Part shown: positions 1 to 11,037 of the stretch, one piece after another
Position numbering within the stretch: position 1 is the first letter of the stretch
Layout: the number at the start of each line of letters is the position of its first letter
Assembly: GCA_021521415.1 (NCBI GenBank)
Contig: JAIQDT010005453.1
Location: 124,001-188,000, forward strand
Reading direction: 5' to 3'
DNA length: 64,000 nucleotides
DNA from: Bidens hawaiensis
Taxonomy: Eukaryota; Streptophyta; Magnoliopsida; Asterales; Asteraceae
Notes under the pieces: generated by a model
The model's database searches: none
Told to the model about the DNA's origin: nothing
The model's input: the letters and a program-made list of their open reading frames with translations, nothing else
Program-made: the position numbers and the translations under genes

Positions 1-763
1 TAACTCCCTCAACTAGCCTGTTGTGCACAAGCTTGTTCATGTTCCTGACATTAATGTGTCCCATCCGTTTATGCCATATGACAGTGTCACGTTCGGATGC
101 CTTGGACACAAAACATGTCGCCGTTGGAGACGATGACCCTGCCTTAGCCATATCCAGAATGTAGAGATCACTCTGGCGTGCGGCTGACATTAAAACCTTG
201 TCTTCAGAAATGGTGAAATCCTTAGCCAAGATGTGGCAGTCTCGATCATCAAACATAACTTTGAAACCCTTGTCGCAGATTTGACTTATCGACAACAGGT
301 TGTTCTCCAACTCCTTGATGAAATTAACCTTATCAAACGAAATTCGCCCATTAGAAACAATTCCTTGGGCCGTGATGTAACCACCTTGATTTCCTGCAAA
401 GGAAACAGCACCTCCTTTTATCTGTCTGACACTGGATAGGAGATTCATGTTTCCAGTCATGTGCCTGGAAGCTCCTGAGTCGATGATCCACATGTTGAAT
501 CTTGGATCATACAGAGCAACCTTGGCATCATTTGACGTCTCTGCCATGAACGCGAAGTAAAGATTCCCTGCTCTTTCCAGAAAAGATGCAGACTTTGCTT
601 TTGACAGTACCTTGTTGACTTCTTCAACAGTAGCAGCTTCTGCAGGAATTGTTGAACTTGGAGATGATTGAGGAACATTTGACTCTTTTTCTTGATCCTC
701 CATAATCTCCACTGATGACACCTCAGCTTCATGCTCTCCTTCATTCATTTCAGTAGCTGGCTC
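1..763 (-). CDS. Older copia element O: protease and pre-integrase part of polyprotein (partial)
   Basis: Reading the minus strand from 758 down to 1 gives one open frame. It begins with an acidic linker, then an aspartic-protease site (DSGASRHMTG, roughly 447-480), then the GAG-pre-integrase region ending with the histidines of the integrase zinc finger (WHKRMGHIN) near the window edge. The frame runs off the left end, so RT and RNase H are not visible. It is the direct continuation of the gag at 8981-10497: if the 8.2-kb element E1 and one copy of its target duplication are ignored, the codon phase is kept and no stop appears. Copia polyproteins encode their own maturation protease and integrase. 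A TG/CA-bounded LTR, not a deletion, separates the halves. High confidence as copia; the clade is not determined. Confidence 0.88.
759..763. repeat. Target-site duplication of E1, left copy
   Basis: GGCTC directly before the TG of the left LTR; the second copy is at 8981-8985. Confidence 0.93.
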
Positions 764-1297
764 TGTTGGGTTTTAAACAAGTTTATCAAAGTCAAGTTAA
801 CCATATTTAACTAGAAAACGCAACGGAAGCTTATATCTTAATACTTGTTAAAGAACATACCATTATGTTAAAACTAAAACCCAATGAACAAGGATCAATA
901 TTACAAGAACAATATGCTCACAAAATGTAAATGTACCTCCTTATACCTTATAGGAAGATGTAGGTTGTTGAAGGGGATGATGAATGAAAGGCAAGCCTCC
1001 AAAGAAGAAAACCTCAAGAGAGTGATACCCCAAGCCTTTTGCAACAACACCAAGTTATTTGCTAGGATTTTTGAACACCAAAACAAGCTCACCAAGCTCT
1101 CCCAAAATGCCAAGGTTGGCCGTGAGTTTTAGGAGAGGGAAGGAGAGAGTTTTTGATTCAAAACTTGAATTCAAAATGGAGAGAGGAGTGATCCTTTGCA
1201 TGTGTTGTGATTGGAGATGTATAAAGGAGATGTCAACACAAAAGGACAAAATAATAAATGGACAAACCATCCACCCACATGGGGTGGCCGGTTTTGT

Positions 1298-1331
<34 letters not shown>

Positions 1332-1654
1332 TTTTAACATTTAAATATCTCCATCTCTTATTTTATAAAACTCATTTTTATAAAATGCACATACATTTAT
1401 GTAATTATTTAACCAATTAAATAATTAATTTATATAAACAAATTATCCAGATAATTTATTTAAATCCTCAAGTGTGTTTGTTTAGAAAACCAATTTTCTA
1501 AACACGTAGTGTTCGGTATTCGTTTAAATGATCAAATCATTAAAAGAATACATTTGGTGTTGTCTAGCTTGTTATTGGGTATGACCCGACTTGGATCAAA
1601 CACAGTTAGCCACATTAATATAAATATGTGTCTCGGGCATACGTAATTCCAACA
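764..1654 (-). repeat. 3' LTR of E1
   Basis: 891 bp starting TGTTGGGTTTT and ending AATTCCAACA on the plus strand. It contains a 31-base T run (1300-1330). Small open frames inside it recur in the other LTR copy and are chance readings, not genes. In the minus orientation it begins TGTTGGAATTACG, directly after the polypurine tract. Confidence 0.95.
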
Positions 1655-1668
1655 ATCTCCCACTTGCA
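1655..1668 (-). other. Polypurine tract of E1
   Basis: Minus-strand GCAAGTGGGAGAT abuts the start of the 3' LTR. This is the expected primer site for plus-strand DNA synthesis. The same tract is in E2 before 18366. Confidence 0.85.
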
Positions 1669-2420
1669 CGAGATACATAGAAAATTAATGCAAGTGGTGA
1701 ATACCGCCTAACAACAGTTCACCACCCCTAATGTGTTTGACGAAGTGCCATTCAATAACATCATCCCTTCAAGTCCCTTACTTGATATGATTTAGGTGAA
1801 TCTATCATTATATCCCTTTGTTACTAGATGTCATGTTGGATCTAAGAGACATAGGTGATCATTCTCTTTACAATTCAACTTTATCAGGCCTTAGACATCT
1901 AAACTCTCAACACATAAGAGGAACAAATTCCGTCTTGACTGTATACGCCTCTCACTATCACTTTATACTCCACCTGAGCTCATCCTTATGTACCATCTTT
2001 TACGAATAGCGAAGGGGAGAGTCAAAGTGTAATACTTGGTGAAAATCAAGACCCAATATACATCTCAGGTCTAAGGATAATATGAAATTCTCCTTTACTC
2101 AAGATTACTAATGATCAAGTCAATCGACTCCATGTAGTAATATTGAGAGCGGGTCAGTCCAATATTTGTATCCCACAAATATCTATGAACTTTGGCAGCA
2201 AACCTATGCTCCATATTCATTTCTTATGAATATCCACCAATCCTAGTTCATAATAGTCTTGCTTCATATTTGTTCCCACAAATGTGATCGACTACGGACT
2301 TTTAGAATAAGATAACTTATTCATGGATTAAACATGCAAAATTAGAATTTAACTCAAGATTCTATAATCACATAAAAGAGTTAAATTACAAAAGTCTTTT
2401 AAACTTTAATACAAAATAGA
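1669..2420 (-). other. 3' untranslated region of E1
   Basis: About 750 bp between the polyprotein stop and the polypurine tract. No frame in it resembles a protein. The same stretch is present in E2 (17600-18352). Confidence 0.7.
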
Positions 2421-5400
2421 TCAAATCCAATTACTAGAATATCGAAGTCCTAAGCCACTCGCATGACGCTCATGTTTCGGTCTTTCTAGGAGCTTCGTAA
2501 ATGGATCCGCAAGATTTTGATCAGTTCCAACTTTGCGAATACATATCTTTCCTTTTTCAACTTCATCCCTTATGTAGTTGAATCTCCGCTCTATGTGCCT
2601 TGTCTTTTGGTGCGAACGAGGTTCCTTGATTTGAGCAATCGCACCCTCGTTGTCACAAAAGATTTCTAGGGGGTCTTGAATGGAAGAGACCACCCCTAGA
2701 TCGGTAATGAATTTCTTCAACCATGCAGCTTCTTGAGCTGCCAATGAAGCGGCGATGTATTCTGATTCTGTAGTGGACAATGCTACCACTTCCTGTTTTG
2801 AGCTCTTCCAAGAGACAGCTCCTCCATTAAGAGTGAACACATACCCAGATTGTGATCGAGAATCATCTCGATCAGTTTGGAAGCTCGCATCCGTGTAACC
2901 TTTTATAGCGAGTTCCTCCTCACCAGATCCATATATCAGAAACATATCCTTAGTCCTCCTAAGGTATTTCAATATGTTCTTAACAGCCATCCAATGACTG
3001 TCTCCTGGATTCTGTTGGTATCTGCTTGTCATGCTCAAAGCGCATGACACATCCGGTCTAGTACATATCATCGCATACATGATGGATCCTATAGCAGAAG
3101 CATATGGGATTTGTTTCATCATGTCTTGCTCACCCTTTGAGCTTGGACATTGAGCTGAACTCAATATGGTCCCTCTTTGAATAGGTACAAAACCTTTCTT
3201 GGAGTTTTCCATCTTGAACCTTTTCAAGATTTTATCAATGTATGTACTTTGGTTCAAACCTATCAAGCGCCTTGACCTATCCCTATAGATCTTTATTCCC
3301 AAAATATAGGCAGCTTCACCAAGATCCTTGATGGAAAATCTACTTCCAAGCCAAGCCTTAACGCTTTCCATGGTTGGAATGTCATTTCCAAATAGTAGAA
3401 TGTCATCGACATACAATACTAAGAAGGTAATTATACTCCCACTAGCCTTTTTATACACACAAGCCTCATCAGCGTTCTTGATGAACCCAAAATTTTTGAT
3501 TTCTTCATCAAAACGATGATTCCAAGTTCTAGATGCTTGTTTCAATCCATAGATTGATTTCTTTAACTTGCATACCTTTTTAGGATGTTTCGGATCGACA
3601 AAACCCTCAGGCTGAACCATATAGACATCTTCCTCAAGATATCCATTTAGGAAAGCGGTCTTGACATCCATTTGCCAAATTTCATAATCATAATGTGCGG
3701 CTATGGCAAATAATATCCTAATAGACTTTAGCATTGCCACAGGCGAAAAAGTTTCATCATAATCAACCCCTTGAGTTTGAGTGAAACCTTTAGCTACAAG
3801 TCTTGCTTTATAAGTATCCAAGTTTCCATGCATATCCGTTTTTCTTTTGAAAACCCACTTACTTCCAACAGCTTTGGAGTTGAGTGGTGGTTCAACCAAT
3901 TCCCAAACTTGGTTGTCATACATGGATTGCATCTCAACGTTCATGGCTTCAAGCCATTTGTCACAATCATTCTTGGACATTGCATCACGGTATGTGGTTG
4001 GTTCATCCGAATCTACCACGTAGCAACCTTCTACAAAAAATCCATATCTTTCGGGTGGATTGCTAACTCTACCAGATCTGCGAACGTTTTGTGTGTTTTG
4101 ATCAACCACTTGATCACTTTCAACAACCTCTTGTTGAGTGCTAGTATCAACCAATTGTGTATCATCTTGTGATTCTTGATCCTCATCAAATTTCACTGTT
4201 CTACTATTAGTTCCTTCCTTAAGGAACTTAGTTTCCAAGAACTTACCCTTTCGAGCAATAATAACATTTTGCTCACTAGGATCGAAAAAGTAATATCCTA
4301 TATCATCTTTAGGGTAACCAATAAAGATACACTTAGTGGATCGGACTTCTAACTTGTTTGGGGTGTATTGCTTTACATAAGTTTCACAACCCCAAACTTT
4401 TAAGAATGATAGCGATGGAGCCTTTCCATGCCATATTTCAAAAGGTGTCTTCTCCACTTTCTTGGTTGGAGCCATATTCAATATGCGAACAGCGGAAAGT
4501 AAAGCATAGCCCCAAAATGATAGAGGTAAAGTGCTTCTAGCCATCATCGATCGAACCATATCTAATAGGGTACGATTTCTCCTTTCAGACACACCATTAT
4601 GTTGTGGTGTTCCAGGTGGAGTAAGTTGTGAAATAATTCCACAACTCTTAAGATGATCTTGAAAAATACCACTTAGGTATTCACCTCCTCTATCACTACG
4701 AAGTACTTTGATTGTGGTTTTGAGTTGTCTTTCTACTTCAGCTTTGAAGTCTTTGAACATTTCAAAAGCTTCATCTTTGTGTTTCATTAAGTACACATAA
4801 CCATATCGACTATAATCGTCAATAAAGGTAATGAAGTATCTTTCACCATTCCTAGTCATTGGTCTAAAAGGACCACATACATCCGAATGTATGATACCCA
4901 ATAATTCTTTTGACCTTTCAAAAGTTTTATTAAAGGGTTGCTTTGTCATTTTGCCTTGTAAACAAGATTCACATACATCAAATGAATCAAACTCATTGGT
5001 TTCTAGAATACCACTCTTGCGAAGAGTTTGCATGCGATTCTTGCTTATATGTCCAAGGCGACAATGCCAAAGATAGGGATCACCCAAGTCCTTCTTGAGT
5101 TTCTTGGTGTTGACATTATACATTGAACTACTATGTGACATACCACTTTGATCTATTTCATATATACCATTCATGGGTATAGCTTTAAAATAAAATATGC
5201 CATTCATCAAAACATGAATATCATAATCCATAAATTTAAAATCAAAGCCACATTGTTTCAAAAGGGACACGGAAATAATGTTTCTCCTTAACTTAGGAGC
5301 ATACAAAACATTCTTCAAAATTACTTCCAAACCACTTGGAAGCTTTAACAAGTAGTCTCCTTGAGCTTGGACTTCAACTCTTGCTCCATTGCCCATAAAG

Positions 5401-6431
5401 AGACTAATGTCCCCTTTGTTGAGTTGTTTATTTCTTTTGAACCCCTGCAACAAATTGCAAATGTGAGTTCCACATCCGGTATCAAGTACCCATGTATTTG
5501 AAGAAATAACATTTAGTTCAACATATATAGTAAAGATAATACCTGAGGTATGCCCCGCATCCCTCTTATCTTTTAATGCATTGAGATAGGTCGGACAATT
5601 CCTTTTCCAATGTCCTATCTCTCCACACTCAAAGCATGGATCTTGTGTCGCAACCTTTTGCTTCTTTTCCTTCGGTTTGTAGGGCGTGATGGCTTTCCTC
5701 TTTCCCTTTCCTTGAACGTGGCCCTTGCCCTTAGCAACATTTGCTTTGGGGTTGGAGTTATGTCCCCTTTTGCCTTCATTGATTGTTAGAACGGGTAAAA
5801 CCTTTTTACCCATTCCCGCTTCGGCCGTTCTTAGCATTGCGTGAAGCTCACCAATGCTTTTGTCCCATCCATTCATGTTATAATTTATGACAAAAGTTTC
5901 AAACCTTTTGGTCAATGAGTTGAGGATCAAATCCGTAGCCAACTCATTAGACACGGGACAATTCAACCTATTTAGCTTTTCAATGTAGCTTTTCATCTTT
6001 AGGACATAAGATGAGACGCTTTGGGTTTCCTCCATACGACATGCATGAAACGCTCGAACCGTTTCGAAACGTTCCGCTCTAGCTTGTTGAAGGAACATTT
6101 CCTTCAATTGAGTTATCATGTCGTATGCCCCATGATGCTCGAAATCCTTTTGGATTTCGGGAATCATAGTTGCTAACATGAGGCAAGAGGCTTGTACCGA
6201 ATCTTTGGTGTACTTGACCCAATCGTAATAAGCCTCTTCATCTTCCACGTTAGGCTCGTCGGGAATGGGATCGTCTAAGACATATGATATCTCTTCTTGC
6301 TTGAGAACTATTCTCAAGTTGCGATACCAATCCATAAAGTTATTATGGTTTAGACGATCCTTTTCAAGGATGGTTCTTAAGGATAGGTTACGGGTGTTAT
6401 GGGTAGAGGTGTTTGCATTGTTAGCGGCCAT
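2421..6431 (-). CDS. Intact Ty1/copia gag-pol polyprotein (1336 aa)
   Basis: A single uninterrupted frame. Approximate domains: a UBN2-type gag about residues 30-220; a basic linker; a CCHC zinc knuckle CFECGEIGHWKRNC at about 266-279; a protease site LDTGCG near 316; a GAG-pre-integrase zinc finger (HCRLGH...CESC) around 455-495; an integrase core with IHSDVCGPF, FIDDYSR and the glutamate in HNGVSERRNRT; an RT with YVDDILLFGND near 1040; and a C-terminal RNase H with YTDASFQTD and STTESEYIA. The ATG at 6429-6431 follows a long leader and begins a gag-like N terminus; the matching ATG in E2 is at 13591. The size fits full-length plant copia polyproteins. Having no stop or frameshift, it is the only polyprotein in the window that looks functional. 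Inference: the element may still be mobile. Confidence 0.96.
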   Translation of the reverse strand: MAANNANTSTHNTRNLSLRTILEKDRLNHNNFMDWYRNLRIVLKQEEISYVLDDPIPDEPNVEDEEAYYDWVKYTKDSVQASCLMLATMIPEIQKDFEHHGAYDMITQLKEMFLQQARAERFETVRAFHACRMEETQSVSSYVLKMKSYIEKLNRLNCPVSNELATDLILNSLTKRFETFVINYNMNGWDKSIGELHAMLRTAEAGMGKKVLPVLTINEGKRGHNSNPKANVAKGKGHVQGKGKRKAITPYKPKEKKQKVATQDPCFECGEIGHWKRNCPTYLNALKDKRDAGHTSGIIFTIYVELNVISSNTWVLDTGCGTHICNLLQGFKRNKQLNKGDISLFMGNGARVEVQAQGDYLLKLPSGLEVILKNVLYAPKLRRNIISVSLLKQCGFDFKFMDYDIHVLMNGIFYFKAIPMNGIYEIDQSGMSHSSSMYNVNTKKLKKDLGDPYLWHCRLGHISKNRMQTLRKSGILETNEFDSFDVCESCLQGKMTKQPFNKTFERSKELLGIIHSDVCGPFRPMTRNGERYFITFIDDYSRYGYVYLMKHKDEAFEMFKDFKAEVERQLKTTIKVLRSDRGGEYLSGIFQDHLKSCGIISQLTPPGTPQHNGVSERRNRTLLDMVRSMMARSTLPLSFWGYALLSAVRILNMAPTKKVEKTPFEIWHGKAPSLSFLKVWGCETYVKQYTPNKLEVRSTKCIFIGYPKDDIGYYFFDPSEQNVIIARKGKFLETKFLKEGTNSRTVKFDEDQESQDDTQLVDTSTQQEVVESDQVVDQNTQNVRRSGRVSNPPERYGFFVEGCYVVDSDEPTTYRDAMSKNDCDKWLEAMNVEMQSMYDNQVWELVEPPLNSKAVGSKWVFKRKTDMHGNLDTYKARLVAKGFTQTQGVDYDETFSPVAMLKSIRILFAIAAHYDYEIWQMDVKTAFLNGYLEEDVYMVQPEGFVDPKHPKKVCKLKKSIYGLKQASRTWNHRFDEEIKNFGFIKNADEACVYKKASGSIITFLVLYVDDILLFGNDIPTMESVKAWLGSRFSIKDLGEAAYILGIKIYRDRSRRLIGLNQSTYIDKILKRFKMENSKKGFVPIQRGTILSSAQCPSSKGEQDMMKQIPYASAIGSIMYAMICTRPDVSCALSMTSRYQQNPGDSHWMAVKNILKYLRRTKDMFLIYGSGEEELAIKGYTDASFQTDRDDSRSQSGYVFTLNGGAVSWKSSKQEVVALSTTESEYIAASLAAQEAAWLKKFITDLGVVSSIQDPLEIFCDNEGAIAQIKEPRSHQKTRHIERRFNYIRDEVEKGKICIRKVGTDQNLADPFTKLLERPKHERHASGLGLRYSSNWI

Positions 6432-8071
6432 CTACAAAATTTAACAAAGTTTTATTTAGTATTATAAACAATTTTAATTATTAATACCCTTTTATTCCAA
6501 ATTTTAAAATAATAATTAAATTCTAGAATCCAACGATAAATCAAATTTCGGTTAGGTGACCTTTATCCCGTTATTTGATTTAACAAGGTAGTCAACCTTG
6601 ACGATTGCAACCCTTTGCAACTTCTAGAGGTATGGGACCATTCGAAATCCTTATTTCGTGTTGGCATGTTTATCCCATCAACACCATTGGACCCCATGCT
6701 TAGGTGACCTTTATCACATGGTTTCCAATTCAAGTCGTCCTACTTGTATAAACATGTAAGATTAACATACAAGTGGTTAGGTGACCTTTATCCCACAAAT
6801 ATGTTAATATTACCCTAAGTATATTAGTTTGCTCAAAATGGTTAGGTGACCTTTATCCCATTTAAAGTTCCCTAATACGTTAAGTGTCATACAAAAGGAT
6901 GGTGTTAGACTTGTTTCCTTGGTAATTATGAAAAGGGATTTTTAAAGTTTTCCAATATTCTAGTTTGAAAAACATTATGCCATATCCTAACATGCATTTA
7001 GTAATATGGCGATTTTGAAAACCAATTTTCAAGGTTCTAGTTATAATAAAACCAATTTTATTATATGTGAGTAATCGCTTAGTTTAAATAAACCCATTTT
7101 ATTAACTAATTGACGCGATATTACCAAATATATATTAGAACCCGTTTTATGCTTGTTGTCGTTCCTATGTGACGGTTTGGATATCCTAATATCTATCAAC
7201 CACACATTACATAAAGTAAAACAAACAACCAAGCATACATGCAAAATATAGTCATAACCGAGAACCGCTAAGTTTGACCATACTTGTTAGCCGAAACAAG
7301 TATAGGTCATAAGTCTCACCTAAGGGACAAAACATGACACAAGGATGGAATGTTGACTCCCACTTGATCTTGCATCCAAATGCTTCAAGTATCCTTTCCA
7401 AGTTGTTGTGTTCTTGTTGGGCTTGTAAATGGGCTCCAAACTTCCAAAAGTCTTCTTGGGCCCAAGAGTGAAATTTATGGGCTTAATGGGCTTGAATCCC
7501 ATGATGGGCCGGTGAGGCCCAACAAGCCCAAAATTTGGTCCAAGGCCCAAATCCACCAATTCTTGCATCTTCAATTTTTACAAAATGTATCCTAATACAT
7601 ATTTTTCTAAAACAAAGAAAATGCAACTAATCTATTTATTACATACCAACTTATGAATAAATAAATTACACAAGCCTAAAATATGAATTATTACAACCAT
7701 ATTGAATAATAAATATAACCAACATACACATAACAACAATCAACACATCCAAGGTCTCGGTTTCGGTTATGACACATCCAAACATACCAAATGTTCTAAG
7801 CATGCAACCTAAGCAACCAATGCCTAAATACATCAAAAAAAAGGCAGCCCCCCCCCCCAAAGGAGGCTACGGCTCAACCCCCCCCCCCCCCAAAATTTTG
7901 CAATTTTGATATTTTCAACATCCAAATGTTAGTAATGGTTTCCTAAGATCTTTGCATGCATGTCAAGATCTTACAAAACCATGAGGGGTAAAATCCACCA
8001 AAATTTCGGACCCCTTTTCACCCATGAAAAAACCGAAATCTATGAACATGCAAGGAGCATAAGTCCTTGTA
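6432..8071 (-). other. Long 5' leader of E1
   Basis: About 1.64 kb between the primer-binding site and the gag ATG, far longer than in most copia elements. It holds the four-copy 20-bp motif described separately and C-rich tracts near 7850-7895. No convincing coding frame was seen. The same leader, with small differences, is in E2 (11951-13590). Confidence 0.75.
6550..6859 (-). repeat. Four-copy leader motif (E1)
   Basis: The minus-strand 20-mer GGGATAAAGGTCACCTAACC occurs at 6550-6569, 6775-6794 and 6840-6859, with a variant at 6698-6717. Its core AGGTCACCT is an odd-length palindrome. The copies lie within 430 bp upstream of the gag start. E2 carries the same four at 13163, 13228, 13305 and 13453. 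Function unknown; RNA packaging, dimerisation or a protein-binding site are possibilities. Confidence 0.85.
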
Positions 8072-8089
8072 ACCGGCTCTTGATGCCAT
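8072..8089 (-). other. Primer-binding site of E1
   Basis: Minus-strand TGGCATCAAGAGCCGG follows the 5' LTR. It resembles the usual copia site complementary to initiator tRNA-Met (TGGTATCAGAGC) with a few differences. Confidence 0.8.
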
Positions 8090-8623
8090 TGTTGGGTTTT
8101 AAACAAGTTTATCAAAGTCAAGTTAACCATATTTAACTAGAAAACGCAACGGAAGCTTATATCTTAATACTTGTTAAAGAACATACCATTATGTTAAAAC
8201 TAAAACCCAATGAACAAGGATCAATATTACAAGAACAATATGCTCACAAAATGTAAATGTACCTCCTTATACCTTATAGGAAGATGTAGGTTGTTGAAGG
8301 GGATGATGAATGAAAGGCAAGCCTCCAAAGAAGAAAACCTCAAGAGAGTGATACCCCAAGCCTTTTGCAACAACACCAAGTTATTTGCTAGGATTTTTGA
8401 ACACCAAAACAAGCTCACCAAGCTCTCCCAAAATGCCAAGGTTGGCCGTGAGTTTTAGGAGAGGGAAGGAGAGAGTTTTTGATTCAAAACTTGAATTCAA
8501 AATGGAGAGAGGAGTGATCCTTTGCATGTGTTGTGATTGGAGATGTATAAAGGAGATGTCAACACAAAAGGACAAAATAATAAATGGACAAACCATCCAC
8601 CCACATGGGGTGGCCGGTTTTGT

Positions 8624-8657
<34 letters not shown>

Positions 8658-8980
8658 TTTTAACATTTAAATATCTCCATCTCTTATTTTATAAAACTCA
8701 TTTTTATAAAATGCACATACATTTATGTAATTATTTAACCAATTAAATAATTAATTTATATAAACAAATTATCCAGATAATTTATTTAAATCCTCAAGTG
8801 TGTTTGTTTAGAAAACCAATTTTCTAAACACGTAGTGTTCGGTATTCGTTTAAATGATCAAATCATTAAAAGAATACATTTGGTGTTGTCTAGCTTGTTA
8901 TTGGGTATGACCCGACTTGGATCAAACACAGTTAGCCACATTAATATAAATATGTGTCTCGGGCATACGTAATTCCAACA
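8090..8980 (-). repeat. 5' LTR of E1
   Basis: 891 bp, same ends and 31-T run as the copy at 764-1654. It provides the promoter for minus-strand transcription. The target duplication GGCTC follows at 8981-8985. Confidence 0.95.
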
Positions 8981-8985
8981 GGCTC
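8981..8985. repeat. Target-site duplication of E1, right copy
   Basis: GGCTC, identical to 759-763. Confidence 0.93.
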
Positions 8986-10497
8986 CTCGACAACGTATTC
9001 TTCATCAGTTGAGGAATCATCAGACCCAGATTCTGAGTCTCCATCCACAATGGTGATGTCAGCCATGTTAATGCTGAAGTTCCAGGACTCGCCTTCATCA
9101 CCTTGAACAGCAAGAGCAGCTTCATTGTTGATGTTGGCGTTGTTCGCTGTTGTTTGATTCTGAGGGACCAGTTGTCTCTCATTGTTGACATTTGCAGCGG
9201 CTGCAGCAGGAGTAGATGAAGTTGAAGTAGTTCGGAAGGGATATTGGTGACCTTCCCTCTTTGGTTTAGAGCACTCCTTAGCAAAATGACCAAGTTCGCC
9301 ACAGTTGTAGCATTTAACTTTTGTTTTATCAAAACCAAACTTGGATTTATTGTTGATTGAAAGAGCTTGGCCTGTTTTCTTAGCCCACTTTCTAGCCCTA
9401 CGGAACGCGCTGCCAAGTGCCCACATTATATCGATGCGTTCCATATCGTCTTCATCTAGCTGTTCATAGTCATCGCTGTCCAGATGACTGTTGCCAAGTT
9501 TACCAGCCACCATTAAACTGTATGATTCAATTATTGTGCCTAACGTTGCCATATGTTCTTTGGCAACTTCCACCGTTACCTTTCCCAAGCCTTCAGTGTT
9601 TAACGTTGCCTTTTCAGTTGACTTGGGTCCGGAGTTAGAACTTGAATTTCCGGAATTTGATGTGGGTGGTGCAGAAGATCTCGTTTCGGTCCCCTTAGAT
9701 TGATTTGACATTGAGGAGACAAACGCAGTCTTCATTGGAGCATGTTCATTTGAATCTGGCATTGGAGAGTTTGACATGTACAGCGACTTGTCAGATGTTG
9801 CTCTGGGTTTCCTGGAGGATGCTCTTAATTCAGCGTCTTCCTGTCTGATTTCTTTTATAAAGTCAGAAAGAAGAATCGTCTCCAATTGATGACTTCTTCT
9901 CATCACAGTCAGGAAGGTGTTCCAGCTTGTTGGGAGTCCTTGAGCGAGACATCTAACCTTTTCAGTCCCTGTTGTTTTGACATTATAGGACTTTAACTCT
10001 GACATAAGATGATAGAACCTTGACAACAACGATTCAATGTCTTCTCCGGATTCTGGACCAAACAAATCAAATTCACGCTTTAGCTCCCGTGCGTGAATTT
10101 CTTTAAGTGACTCAGATCCTTCGCATCGTTCAACCAGTGCGTTCCAAAGTGTTGATGCTGTTGTGAACTGATTAAACTGATGGAAGAGATCGCTGGAGAG
10201 AGCTTGAGACAGTAAGGAGAAGGCTTTCTTCTCAGCATCAAAGGCTATCTTTTGTTCTTCTGACAGCCTAAAGTAGCTCAGGCTTTCACCATCATCGTTT
10301 GTAGGATGCACCCACGATGTCTGAACCGCTTCCCGTAGTCCAGGATTCACACCTGTGATATGAATCTGGAATCTTGTCTTCCAGGTAGTAAACTCATTGA
10401 GTGCCATCAACTTTGGAGGCTTATTGAAGCTTCCAGATTCTGAATCACTCTCAAGGATCGATTGGAACCTTTTGTTTGTACTTGAACTGGCAGACAT
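8981..10497 (-). CDS. Older copia element O: gag (interrupted by E1)
   Basis: The frame starts at the ATG at 10495-10497 and runs about 505 codons to the E1 insertion point; the few extra codons read into the E1 LTR are not original. It shows a UBN2-like gag (FTTWKTRFQIHITG, then a leucine-rich helical region with SLLSRFYHLMSELK), a Ser/Thr/Asn-rich linker, and a CCHC knuckle CYNCGELGHFAKEC near residue 395, then an acidic tail ending DEEYVVEEP. The frame continues in phase at 758 and leads into the protease at 1-763. This gag differs from that of E1/E2, so O belongs to another copia family. Apart from the insertion I saw no inactivating change in this part. Confidence 0.9.
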
Positions 10498-11037
10498 GTT
10501 TGCTTCTTTGTTTTAATCTTTGATCTGTTAAACGAATGTGATCGAGTGAGTTCTGATTCGGTCGAATGTGTTCGTTATTCGATCGAATGTGTTCGTTATT
10601 CGATCGAATGTGTTCGTTATTCGATCGAATGACTGACTGATTCACTGTTCTGGTCTTCTGAAGGTTATCCGATCGAATACAATCTAGTTCGATCGAATGA
10701 GGTGACAGGTTCGATCGAACGGGTTCTGGCAGTCGACTAAGAAAGAGATCGAATGGGTGGATCGAATCTGAGACTTGTTCGATCGACTGGAAGCAGGTTC
10801 GATCGAAAGGATGAACTTATTCGATCGAATGGACTTGGCGCAGATCACGGCGGGAAAAACTGATTCGGTCAAGATTCAAACTGGTTCGATCGAATAAGAG
10901 GCTTATTCGATCGAATGAGTTCCAAAAATACGACTAGTTCGATCGGGATTTCTGGAATTTCCAAACTTAGAAGATTTGACCAGATTTTCGGTTTTAAACT
11001 CACTAACACGAATCCAAGTTGATTTGGAAGCAAAATA
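10498..11037 (-). other. 5' leader remnant of element O
   Basis: Non-coding leader upstream of the O gag. It contains the palindrome array described next. No primer-binding site or LTR of O is found before E2 starts at 11038, so the 5' end of O is missing from this locus. Confidence 0.6.
10536..10935. repeat. Array of TTCGATCGAA palindromes in the O leader
   Basis: About 14 exact or near copies of ATTCGATCGAAT in 400 bp. Part is a strict tandem with a 21-bp period (about 10556-10630, 3.6 copies); the rest are irregularly spaced. Each core TTCGATCGAA is self-complementary, so the array reads similarly on both strands. Function unknown. Confidence 0.9.

Larger units (their letters stand above)
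764..8980 (-). mobile_element. Complete young Ty1/copia retrotransposon E1
   Basis: An 8217-bp element bounded by two 891-bp direct repeats (764-1654 and 8090-8980), each TG...CA, and flanked by a 5-bp target duplication GGCTC. On the minus strand the order is 5' LTR, primer-binding site, long leader, one 1336-codon gag-pol frame, 3' untranslated region, polypurine tract, 3' LTR. All parts needed for retrotransposition look present. Gag, protease, integrase, RT, RNase H is the Ty1/copia order. The LTRs have equal length, including a 31-T run, and I saw no difference between them, which suggests very recent insertion. It sits inside the gag-pol frame of the older element O. Confidence 0.95.

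Noticed and set aside
884..1420. Several 69-92-codon frames in the LTR of E1, repeated at 8210-8746
   Set aside because: They overlap each other on both strands, run through the poly-T tract and recur only because the LTR is duplicated.
9417..9703. Plus-strand frames of about 70 codons
   Set aside because: Shadows of the O gag on the opposite strand.
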